Shown: one piece after another, positions 46,460-58,300 of the stretch
Layout of the letters: each line of letters starts with the position of its first letter
How positions within the stretch are numbered: the stretch's first letter is position 1
From: Ceratothoa steindachneri
Taxonomy: Eukaryota; Arthropoda; Malacostraca; Isopoda; Cymothoidae
Assembly: GCA_963969495.1 (NCBI GenBank)
Contig: OZ018333.1
Location: 13,191,420 to 13,255,419, forward strand
Length of the DNA: 64,000 nt
Direction of reading: 5' to 3'
Notes under the pieces: generated by a model
Databases searched by the model: none
What the model saw: the letters and a program-made list of their open reading frames with translations, nothing else
Told to the model about the DNA's origin: nothing
Translations under genes and position numbers: made by a program

Positions 46460-48415
46460 GGGAGAGACTTCCTTCTATAAACGGGTGAAAGAGGTGGGCA
46501 GGGGAGAGACTTCATCTATAAGCTGGGTGGGAGATGTGGGCAGGGTGAGCCTTCATTTATAAGCGGTGGGAGAGGTAGAGGGGGAGAGCCTTCATCTATT
46601 AGTTGTTGGGAGAGGTGGGCGGGAGAGCTTCATCTATAAGCAGGTGGGAGAGGTGGGCGGAGAGACTTCATCTATAAACGGATGGGAGAGGTGGGCAAGG
46701 AGAGACTTCATCTATAAGCGGGTGGGAGAGGTGGGCAGGGAGAGCCTTCATTTATAAGCGGGTGGGAGAGGTAGGCGGGAAGAGCCTTCATCTATTAGTG
46801 GGTGGGAGAGGTGGGCGGGGAGAGCCTTTATCTATAAGTGGGTGGGAGAGGTAGGCGGGGAGAGCCTTCATCTATAATCGGGTGGGAGAGGTAGGCGGGG
46901 AGAGCTATCATCTATTAGTGGGTGGGAGAGGTAGGCGGGGAGAGCCTTTAACTATAAGCGGGTGGGAGAGGTGGGCGGGAGAGACTTCCTTCTATAAACG
47001 GTGAAAGAGGTGGGCAGGGAGAGACTTCATCTATAAGCGGGTAGGAGAGGTGGGCGGGGAGAGCCTTCATCTATAAGCGGGTGGGAGAGGTGGGCGGGAG
47101 AGACTTCATCTATAAGCGGGTGGGAGAGGTGGGCAGGGAGAGCCTTCATCTATAAGCGGGTGGGAGAGGTAGGCGGGGAGAGCCTTCATCTATTAGTGTG
47201 TGGGAAAGGTAGGCGGGAAGAGCCTTCATCTATTAGTGGGTGGGGAGAGTTGGGCGGGGAGAGCCTTCATCTATAAGCGGGTGGGAGAGGTGGGCGGGAG
47301 AGACTTCATCTATAAGCGGGTGGGAGAGTAGGCGAGGAGAGCCTTCATCTATTAGTGGGTGGGAGAGGTTGGCGGGGAGAGCCTTCATCTATAAGTGGGT
47401 GGGAGAGGTAAGCGGGAGAGACTTAATCTATGAGCGGGTGGGGGAGGTGGGCGGGGAAAGCCTTCATCTCTAAGCGAGTGAGAGAGGTGGGTGAAGAGAG
47501 CCTTCATCTATAAGCTGGTGGGAGAGGTGAGTGGGAGAGACTTCATCTATAAGTGGGTGGGAGATGTGGGCGGGGAGAGCCTTTATCCATAAGCGGGTGG
47601 GAGAGGTGGGCGGGAGAGACTTCATCTATAGGTGGGTGGGAGAGGTGGGTGGGGAGAGCCTTCATCTATAAGTGGGTGGGAAGAGCCTTTCATCTATAAG
47701 TGGGTGGGAGAGGTAAGCGGGAGAGACTTAATCTATGAGCGGGTGGGGAGAGTTGGGCGGGGAGAGCCTTCATCTATAAGCGGGTGAGAGAGGTGGGCGG
47801 GAGAGACTTCATCTATAAGTGGGTGGGAGAGGTGGGTGGGGAGAGCCTTCATCTATAAGTGGGTGGGGAGAGCCTTCATCTATAAGTGGGTGAGAGAGGT
47901 AGGCGGCGAGAGCCTTCATCTATTAGTGGGTGGAAGAGGCGGGCGGGGAGAGCTTCATCTATAAGTGGGTGGAAGAGGTCGGCGGGAGACACTTCATCTA
48001 TAAGCGGGTAGAGAGGTGGGCGGGGAGAGCCTTCATCTATAAGCGGGTGGTTGAGGTAGGTGGGGAGAGCTATCATCTATTAGTGGGTGGGAGAGGTAGG
48101 CGGGGGAGAGCCTTTAACTATAAGCGGGTGGGAGAGGTCGGCGGGAGAGACTTCATCTATAAACGGGTGAAAGAGGTGGGCAGGGAGAGACTTCATCTAT
48201 AAGCGGGTGGGAGAGGTGGGCGGGGAGAGCCTTCATCTATAATCCGGTGAGAGAGGTGGGCGGGGAGAGCCTTCATCTATAAGTGGGTGGGAGAGGTAAG
48301 AAAGAGACTTAATCTATGAGCGGGTGGGAGAGGTGGGCGGGGAGAGCCTTCATCTATAAGCGGGTGAGAGAGGTGGGCGGGAGAGACTTCATCTATAAGT
48401 GGTTGGGAGAGGTGG
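46460..48415 (+). repeat. Partial higher-order repeat copy next to the gap
   Basis: Corresponds to 53,351-55,306 and 60,242-62,197. Unlike the later copies it carries many single-base indels in G and C runs relative to them, for example near 46,500, 46,563, 46,620, 46,627, 46,660, 47,000, 47,243, 47,329, 47,743 and 48,101. Confidence 0.9.
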
Positions 48416-51400
48416 GTGGGGAGAGCCTTCATCTATAAGTGGGTGGGGAGAGGCTTCATCTATAAGTGGGTGGGAGAGGTAGGAAGCGAGAGCCTTCATC
48501 TATTAGTGGGTGGGAGAGGCGGGCGGAAAGAGCCTTCATCTATAAGTGGGTGGAAGAGGTCGGGGGGAGAGACTTCATCTATAAGTGGGTGGGAGAGGTG
48601 GGCGGGGAGAGCCTTTATCTATAAGTGGGTGGGAGAGGTAGGCGGGGAGAGCCTTCATCTATTAGTCGGTGGGAGAGGTGGGCGGGGAGAGCCTTCATCT
48701 ATAAGTTGGTGGGAGAGGTCGGCGGGAGAGCCTTCATCTATAAGCGGGTGGGAGAGGTGGGCGGGGAGAGCCTTCATCTATAAGCGGGTGGGAGAGGTAG
48801 GCGGAGAGAGCCTTCATCTATTAGTGGGTGGGAGAGGTGAGCGGGGAGAGCCTTCATCTATAAGTGGGTGGAAGAGGTCGGCGGGAGAGACTTTATCTAT
48901 AAGCGGGTGGGAGAGGTGGGCAGGGAAAGCCTTCATCTATAAGTGGGCGGGAGAGGTAGGCGGGGAGAGCCTTCATCTATTAGTGGGTGGGAGAGGTGGG
49001 CGGGGAGAGCCTTCATCTATTAGTGGGTGGAAAAGGTCAGCGGGTGGGAGAGGTGGGCGGGGAGAGCCTTCATCTATAAGCGGGTGGGAGAGGTAGGCGG
49101 GGAGAGACTTCATCTATTAGTGGGTGGGAGAGGTATGCGGGGAGAGCCTTCATCTATAAGCGGGTGGCAGAGGTGGGGGGAAGAGACTTCATCTATAAGA
49201 GGGTGGGAGAGGTGGGCAGGAAGAGCCTTCATTTATAAGCGGGTGGGAGATGTAGGCGAGGAGAGCCTTCATCTATTAGTGGGTGAGAGAGGTGGGCGGG
49301 GAGAGCCTTCATCTATAAGCAGGTGGGAGAGGTGGGCGGGAGAGACTTCATCTATAAACGGGTGGAAGAGGTGGGCAAGGAGAGACTTCATCTATAAGCG
49401 GGTGGGAGAGGTGGGCGGGGAGAGCCCTCATCTATGAGTGGGTGGGAGAGGTGGGCGGGGAGAGAGTTCATCTATAAGCGGGTGGGAGAGGTGGGAGGAA
49501 GAGACTTCATCTATAAGCGGGTGGGAGAGGTGGGCAGGAAGAGCCTTCATTTATAAGTGGGTGGGAGAGATAGGCGGGGAGAGCCATCATCTATAAGCTG
49601 GTGGGAGAGGTGGGCGGGGAGAGCCTTCATCTATAAGCGGGTGGGAGAGGTGGGCGGGAGAGGATTCATCTATAAGTGGGTGGGAGAGGTGGGTGGGGAG
49701 AGCCTTCATCTATAAGTGCGTGGGGAGAGCCTTCATCTATTAGCAGGTGGGAGAGGTGGGCGGGGAGAGCCTTCATCTATTAGTGGGTGGGAGAGCTCGG
49801 CAGGGAGAGCCTTTATTTATAAGCGGGTGGGAGAGGTAGGCGGGGAGAGCCTTCATCTCTTAGTGGGTGGGAGAGGTGGGCGGGAAGAGCCGTGGGAGAG
49901 GTAGGCGGGGAGAGCCTTTATCTATAAGCGGGTTGGAGAGGTGGGCGGGAGAGACTTCATCTATAAGCGGGTGAGAGAGGTGGGCAGGGAGAGACTTCAA
50001 CTATAAGCGGGTGGGAGAGGTAGGCGGGGAGAGCCCTTATCTATTAGTGGGGGGGAGAGGTGGGCGGGGAGAGACTTCATCTATAAGCGGGTGGGAGAGG
50101 TGGGCAGGGAGAGCCTTCATCTAAAGGCGGGTGGGAGAGGTGGGCGGGAGAGAATTCATGTATAAGCGGGTGGGAGAGGTGGGCGGGGAGAGCCTTCATC
50201 TATTAGTGTGTGGGAGAGGTGGGCGGGGAGAGCCTTCATCTATAAGCAGGTGGGAGAGGTGGGCGGGAGAGACTTCATCTATAAGCGGGTGGGAGAGTTG
50301 GGCGGGGAGAGCCTTCATCTATAAGCGGGTGGAAGAGGTAGGTGGGGAGAGCCTTCATCTATTAGTGGGTGGGAGAGGTGGGCGGGGAGAGCCTTCATCT
50401 ATAAGCGGGTGGAAGAGGTGGGCGGGAGAGACTTCATTTTTAAGCGGGTGGGAGAGGTGGGCAGGGAGAGCCTTCATCTATAAGCGGGTGGGAGAGGTAG
50501 GCTGGGAGAGCCTTCATCTATAAGCCGGTGGGAGAGGTGGGCGGGGAGAGCCGTGGGAGAGGTAGGCGGGGAGAGCCTTTATCTATAAGCGGGTGGGAGA
50601 GGTGTGCGGGAGAGACTTCATCTATAAGCGGGTGGGAAAGGGGGGCGGGGAGAGACTTCATCTATAAGCGGGTGGGAGAGGTGGGCGGGGAGAGCCTTCA
50701 TCTATAAGCGGGTTGGAAGGTGGGCGGGAGAGACTTCATCTATAAGCGGGTGGGAGAGGTGGGCAGGGAGAGCCTTCATCTATAAGCGGGTGGGAGAGGT
50801 AGGCGGGGAGAGCCTTCATCTATTAGTGTGTGGGAAAAGTGGGCGGGGAGAGCCTTCATCTATAAGCGGGTGGGAGAGGTGGGCGGGATTGACTTCATCT
50901 ATGAGCGGGTGGGAGAGGTAGCAGGGAGAGCCTTAATCTATAAGCGGGTGGGAGAGGTGGGCGGGAGAGACTTAATCTATGAGCGGGTGGGGGAGGTGGG
51001 CGGGGAGAGCCTTCATCTATAAGTGGGTGGGAGATGTAGGCGGGGAGAGCCTTTATCTATAAGTGGGTGGGAGAGGTAAGCGGGAGAGACTTAATCTATG
51101 AGCGGGTGGGGGAGGTGGGCGGGGAGAGCCTTCATCTATAAGTGGGTGGGAGATGTAGGCGGGGAGAGCCTTTATCCATAAGCGGGTGGGAGAGGTGGGC
51201 GGGAGAGACTTCATCTATAAGTGGGTGGGAGAGGTGGGTGGGGAGAGCCTTCATCTATAAGTGGGTGGGAAGAGCCTTTCATCTATAAGTGGGTGGGAGA
51301 GGTAAGCGGGAGAGACTTAATCTATGAGCGGGTGGGAGAGTTGGGCGGGGAGAGCCTTCATCTATAAGCGGGTGAGAGAGGTGGGCGGGAGAGACTTCAT

Positions 51401-54400
51401 CTATAAGTGGGTGGGAGAGGTGGGTGGGGAGAGCCTTCATCTATAGGTGGGTGGGGAGAGCCTTCATCTATAAGTGGGTGGGAGAAGTAGGCGGCGAGAG
51501 GCTTCATCTATTAGTGGGTGGAAGAGGCGGGCGGGGAGAGCCTTCATCTATAAGTGGGTGGAAGAGGTCGGCGGGAGACACTTCATCTATAAGCGGGTGG
51601 GAGAGGTGGGCGGGGAGAGCCTTCATCTATAAGCGGGTGGTTTAGGTAGGTTGGGAGAGCTATCATCTATTAGTGCGTGGGAGAGGTAGGCGGGGAGAGC
51701 CTTTAACTATAAGCGGGTGGGAGAGGTCGGCGGGAGAGACTTCATCTATAAACGGGTGAAAGAGGTGGGCGGAAGAGACTTCATCTATAAGCGGGTGGGA
51801 GAGGTGGGCAGGGAAAGCCTTCATTTATAAGTGGGCGGGAGAGGTAGGCGGGGAGAGACTTCATCGATTAGTGGGTGGGAGAGCTGGGCGGGGAGAGCCT
51901 TCATCTATAAGTGGGTGGAAGAGGTCGGCGGGAGAGACTTCATCTATAAGCTGGTGGGAGAGGTGGGCGGGGAGAGCCTTCATCTATAAGCGGGTGGGAG
52001 AGGTAGGCGGGGAGAGACTTCATCTATTAGTGGGTGGGAGAGGTATGCGGGGAGAGCCTTCATCGTTAAGCGGGTGGGAGAGGTGGGCGAAAGAGACTTC
52101 ATCTATAAGCTGGTGGGAGATGTGGGCAGGGTGAGCCTTCATTTATAAGCGGGTGGGAGAGGTAGGGGGGGAGAGCCTTCATCTATTAGTTGTTGGGAGA
52201 GGTGGGCGGGGAGAGCCTTCATCTATAAGCAGGTGGGAGAGGTGGGCGGGAGAGACTTCATCTATAAACGGGTGGGAGAGGTGGGCAAGGAGAGACTTCA
52301 TCTATAAGCGGGTGGGAGAGGTGGGCAGGGAGAGCCTTCATTTATAAGCGGGTGGGAGAGGTAGGCGGGAAGAGCCTTCATCTATTAGTGGGTGGGAGAG
52401 TTGGGCGGGGAGAGCCTTCATCTATAAGCGGGTGGGAGAGGTGGGCGGGAGAGACTTCATCTATAAACGGGTGGGAGAGGTGAGCAGGGAGAGACTTCAT
52501 CTATAAGCGGGTGGGAGAGGTGGGCGGGGAGAGCCTTTATCTATAAGTGGGTGGGAGAGGTGGGTGGGGAGAGACTTCATCTATAAGCGGGTGGGAGAGG
52601 TGGGCAGGGAGAGCCTTCATTTATAAGCGGGTGGGAGAGGTGGGCAGAGAGTGCCTTCATTTATAAGCGGGTGAGAGAGGTAGGCGGGGAGAGCCTTCAT
52701 CTATTAGTGGGTGGGAGAGGTGGGCGGGGAGAGCCTTTATCTATAAGCGGGTGGGAGAGGTAGGCGGGGAGAGCTTTCATCTATTAGTGGGTGTGAGAGG
52801 TAGGCGGGGAGAGCCTTCATCTATTATTGGGTGGAAGAGGTGGGCGGGGAGAGCCTTCATCTATAAGCGGGTGGGAGAGGTGGGCGTGAGAGACTTCATC
52901 TATAAGTTGTTGGGAGAGGTGGGTGGGGAGAGCCTTCATCTATAAGTGGGTGGGAAGAGCCTTCATCTATAAGTGGGTGGGAGAGGTAAGCGGGAGAGAC
53001 TTAATCTATGAGCGGGTGGGAGAGGTGGGCGGGGAGAGCCTTCATCTATAAGCGGGTGAGGGAGGTGGGCGGAAGAGCCTTCATCTATAAGCGGGTGGGA
53101 GAGGTGGGCGGGGAGAGCCATCATCTATTAGTGTGTGGGAAAGGTAGGCGGGAAGAGCCTTCATCTATTAGTGGGTGGGAGAGTTGGGCGGGGAGAGCCT
53201 TCATCTATAAGCGGGTGGGAGAGGTGGGCGGGAGAGACTTCATCTATAAGCGGGTGGGAGAGGTAGGCGAGGAGAGCCTTCATCTATTAGTGGGTGGGAG
53301 AGGTAGGCGGGGAGAGCCTTTAACTATAAGCGGGTGGGAGAGGTGGGCGGGAGAGACTTCCTTCTATAAACGGGTGAAAGAGGTGGGCAGGGAGAGACTT
53401 CATCTATAAGCTGGTGGGAGATGTGGGCAGGGTGAGCCTTCATTTATAAGCGGGTGGGAGAGGTAGAGGGGGAGAGCCTTCATCTATTAGTTGTTGGGAG
53501 AGGTGGGCGGGGAGAGCCTTCATCTATAAGCAGGTGGGAGAGGTGGGCGGGAGAGACTTCATCTATAAACGGATGGGAGAGGTGGGCAAGGAGAGACTTC
53601 ATCTATAAGCGGGTGGGAGAGGTGGGCAGGGAGAGCCTTCATTTATAAGCGGGTGGGAGAGGTAGGCGGGAAGAGCCTTCATCTATTAGTGGGTGGGAGA
53701 GGTGGGCGGGGAGAGCCTTTATCTATAAGTGGGTGGGAGAGGTAGGCGGGGAGAGCCTTCATCTATAATCGGGTGGGAGAGGTAGGCGGGGAGAGCTATC
53801 ATCTATTAGTGGGTGGGAGAGGTAGGCGGGGAGAGCCTTTAACTATAAGCGGGTGGGAGAGGTGGGCGGGAGAGACTTCCTTCTATAAACGGGTGAAAGA
53901 GGTGGGCAGGGAGAGACTTCATCTATAAGCGGGTAGGAGAGGTGGGCGGGGAGAGCCTTCATCTATAAGCGGGTGGGAGAGGTGGGCGGGAGAGACTTCA
54001 TCTATAAGCGGGTGGGAGAGGTGGGCAGGGAGAGCCTTCATCTATAAGCGGGTGGGAGAGGTAGGCGGGGAGAGCCTTCATCTATTAGTGTGTGGGAAAG
54101 GTAGGCGGGAAGAGCCTTCATCTATTAGTGGGTGGGAGAGTTGGGCGGGGAGAGCCTTCATCTATAAGCGGGTGGGAGAGGTGGGCGGGAGAGACTTCAT
54201 CTATAAGCGGGTGGGAGAGGTAGGCGAGGAGAGCCTTCATCTATTAGTGGGTGGGAGAGGTTGGCGGGGAGAGCCTTCATCTATAAGTGGGTGGGAGAGG
54301 TAAGCGGGAGAGACTTAATCTATGAGCGGGTGGGGGAGGTGGGCGGGGAAAGCCTTCATCTCTAAGCGAGTGAGAGAGGTGGGTGAAGAGAGCCTTCATC

Positions 54401-55306
54401 TATAAGCTGGTGGGAGAGGTGAGTGGGAGAGACTTCATCTATAAGTGGGTGGGAGATGTGGGCGGGGAGAGCCTTTATCCATAAGCGGGTGGGAGAGGTG
54501 GGCGGGAGAGACTTCATCTATAGGTGGGTGGGAGAGGTGGGTGGGGAGAGCCTTCATCTATAAGTGGGTGGGAAGAGCCTTTCATCTATAAGTGGGTGGG
54601 AGAGGTAAGCGGGAGAGACTTAATCTATGAGCGGGTGGGAGAGTTGGGCGGGGAGAGCCTTCATCTATAAGCGGGTGAGAGAGGTGGGCGGGAGAGACTT
54701 CATCTATAAGTGGGTGGGAGAGGTGGGTGGGGAGAGCCTTCATCTATAAGTGGGTGGGGAGAGCCTTCATCTATAAGTGGGTGAGAGAGGTAGGCGGCGA
54801 GAGCCTTCATCTATTAGTGGGTGGAAGAGGCGGGCGGGGAGAGCCTTCATCTATAAGTGGGTGGAAGAGGTCGGCGGGAGACACTTCATCTATAAGCGGG
54901 TAGAGAGGTGGGCGGGGAGAGCCTTCATCTATAAGCGGGTGGTTGAGGTAGGTGGGGAGAGCTATCATCTATTAGTGGGTGGGAGAGGTAGGCGGGGAGA
55001 GCCTTTAACTATAAGCGGGTGGGAGAGGTCGGCGGGAGAGACTTCATCTATAAACGGGTGAAAGAGGTGGGCAGGGAGAGACTTCATCTATAAGCGGGTG
55101 GGAGAGGTGGGCGGGGAGAGCCTTCATCTATAATCCGGTGAGAGAGGTGGGCGGGGAGAGCCTTCATCTATAAGTGGGTGGGAGAGGTAAGAAAGAGACT
55201 TAATCTATGAGCGGGTGGGAGAGGTGGGCGGGGAGAGCCTTCATCTATAAGCGGGTGAGAGAGGTGGGCGGGAGAGACTTCATCTATAAGTGGTTGGGAG
55301 AGGTGG
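48416..55306 (+). repeat. 6,891 bp higher-order repeat, full copy 1 (arbitrary phase)
   Basis: Phase is set at the start of the 226-codon frame for convenience. All landmarks recur 6,891 bp later without net length change. Confidence 0.95.
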
Positions 55307-58300
55307 GTGGGGAGAGCCTTCATCTATAAGTGGGTGGGGAGAGGCTTCATCTATAAGTGGGTGGGAGAGGTAGGAAGCGAGAGCCTTCATCTATTAGTGG
55401 GTGGGAGAGGCGGGCGGAAAGAGCCTTCATCTATAAGTGGGTGGAAGAGGTCGGGGGGAGAGACTTCATCTATAAGTGGGTGGGAGAGGTGGGCGGGGAG
55501 AGCCTTTATCTATAAGTGGGTGGGAGAGGTAGGCGGGGAGAGCCTTCATCTATTAGTCGGTGGGAGAGGTGGGCGGGGAGAGCCTTCATCTATAAGTTGG
55601 TGGGAGAGGTCGGCGGGAGAGCCTTCATCTATAAGCGGGTGGGAGAGGTGGGCGGGGAGAGCCTTCATCTATAAGCGGGTGGGAGAGGTAGGCGGAGAGA
55701 GCCTTCATCTATTAGTGGGTGGGAGAGGTGAGCGGGGAGAGCCTTCATCTATAAGTGGGTGGAAGAGGTCGGCGGGAGAGACTTTATCTATAAGCGGGTG
55801 GGAGAGGTGGGCAGGGAAAGCCTTCATCTATAAGTGGGCGGGAGAGGTAGGCGGGGAGAGCCTTCATCTATTAGTGGGTGGGAGAGGTGGGCGGGGAGAG
55901 CCTTCATCTATTAGTGGGTGGAAAAGGTCAGCGGGTGGGAGAGGTGGGCGGGGAGAGCCTTCATCTATAAGCGGGTGGGAGAGGTAGGCGGGGAGAGACT
56001 TCATCTATTAGTGGGTGGGAGAGGTATGCGGGGAGAGCCTTCATCTATAAGCGGGTGGCAGAGGTGGGGGGAAGAGACTTCATCTATAAGAGGGTGGGAG
56101 AGGTGGGCAGGAAGAGCCTTCATTTATAAGCGGGTGGGAGATGTAGGCGAGGAGAGCCTTCATCTATTAGTGGGTGAGAGAGGTGGGCGGGGAGAGCCTT
56201 CATCTATAAGCAGGTGGGAGAGGTGGGCGGGAGAGACTTCATCTATAAACGGGTGGAAGAGGTGGGCAAGGAGAGACTTCATCTATAAGCGGGTGGGAGA
56301 GGTGGGCTGGGAGAGCCCTCATCTATGAGTGGGTGGGAGAGGTGGGCGGGGAGAGAGTTCATCTATAAGCGGGTGGGAGAGGTGGGAGGAAGAGACTTCA
56401 TCTATAAGCGGGTGGGAGAGGTGGGCAGGAAGAGCCTTCATTTATAAGTGGGTGGGAGAGATAGGCGGGGAGAGCCATCATCTATAAGCTGGTGGGAGAG
56501 GTGGGCGGGGAGAGCCTTCATCTATAAGCGGGTGGGAGAGGTGGGCGGGAGAGGATTCATCTATAAGTGGGTGGGAGAGGTGGGTGGGGAGAGCCTTCAT
56601 CTATAAGTGCGTGGGGAGAGCCTTCATCTATTAGCAGGTGGGAGAGGTGGGCGGGGAGAGCCTTCATCTATTAGTGGGTGGGAGAGCTCGGCAGGGAGAG
56701 CCTTTATTTATAAGCGGGTGGGAGAGGTAGGCGGGGAGAGCCTTCATCTCTTAGTGGGTGGGAGAGGTGGGCGGGAAGAGCCGTGGGAGAGGTAGGCGGG
56801 GAGAGCCTTTATCTATAAGCGGGTTGGAGAGGTGGGCGGGAGAGACTTCATCTATAAGCGGGTGAGAGAGGTGGGCAGGGAGAGACTTCAACTATAAGCG
56901 GGTGGGAGAGGTAGGCGGGGAGAGCCCTTATCTATTAGTGGGGGGGAGAGGTGGGCGGGGAGAGACTTCATCTATAAGCGGGTGGGAGAGGTGGGCAGGG
57001 AGAGCCTTCATCTAAAGGCGGGTGGGAGAGGTGGGCGGGAGAGAATTCATGTATAAGCGGGTGGGAGAGGTGGGCGGGGAGAGCCTTCATCTATTAGTGT
57101 GTGGGAGAGGTGGGCGGGGAGAGCCTTCATCTATAAGCAGGTGGGAGAGGTGGGCGGGAGAGACTTCATCTATAAGCGGGTGGGAGAGTTGGGCGGGGAG
57201 AGCCTTCATCTATAAGCGGGTGGAAGAGGTAGGTGGGGAGAGCCTTCATCTATTAGTGGGTGGGAGAGGTGGGCGGGGAGAGCCTTCATCTATAAGCGGG
57301 TGGAAGAGGTGGGCGGGAGAGACTTCATTTTTAAGCGGGTGGGAGAGGTGGGCAGGGAGAGCCTTCATCTATAAGCGGGTGGGAGAGGTAGGCTGGGAGA
57401 GCCTTCATCTATAAGCCGGTGGGAGAGGTGGGCGGGGAGAGCCGTGGGAGAGGTAGGCGGGGAGAGCCTTTATCTATAAGCGGGTGGGAGAGGTGTGCGG
57501 GAGAGACTTCATCTATAAGCGGGTGGGAAAGGGGGGCGGGGAGAGACTTCATCTATAAGCGGGTGGGAGAGGTGGGCGGGGAGAGCCTTCATCTATAAGC
57601 GGGTTGGAAGGTGGGCGGGAGAGACTTCATCTATAAGCGGGTGGGAGAGGTGGGCAGGGAGAGCCTTCATCTATAAGCGGGTGGGAGAGGTAGGCGGGGA
57701 GAGCCTTCATCTATTAGTGTGTGGGAAAAGTGGGCGGGGAGAGCCTTCATCTATAAGCGGGTGGGAGAGGTGGGCGGGATTGACTTCATCTATGAGCGGG
57801 TGGGAGAGGTAGCAGGGAGAGCCTTAATCTATAAGCGGGTGGGAGAGGTGGGCGGGAGAGACTTAATCTATGAGCGGGTGGGGGAGGTGGGCGGGGAGAG
57901 CCTTCATCTATAAGTGGGTGGGAGATGTAGGCGGGGAGAGCCTTTATCTATAAGTGGGTGGGAGAGGTAAGCGGGAGAGACTTAATCTATGAGCGGGTGG
58001 GGGAGGTGGGCGGGGAGAGCCTTCATCTATAAGTGGGTGGGAGATGTAGGCGGGGAGAGCCTTTATCCATAAGCGGGTGGGAGAGGTGGGCGGGAGAGAC
58101 TTCATCTATAAGTGGGTGGGAGAGGTGGGTGGGGAGAGCCTTCATCTATAAGTGGGTGGGAAGAGCCTTTCATCTATAAGTGGGTGGGAGAGGTAAGCGG
58201 GAGAGACTTAATCTATGAGCGGGTGGGAGAGTTGGGCGGGGAGAGCTTTCATCTATAAGCGGGTGAGAGAGGTGGGCGGGAGAGACTTCATCTATAAGTG

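Noticed and set aside
48416..49096. 226-residue Gly/Trp/Arg-rich protein gene
   Set aside because: The frame is made only of 39-40 bp satellite units, recurs at 55,307 and 62,198 by higher-order duplication, and has no non-repetitive domain.
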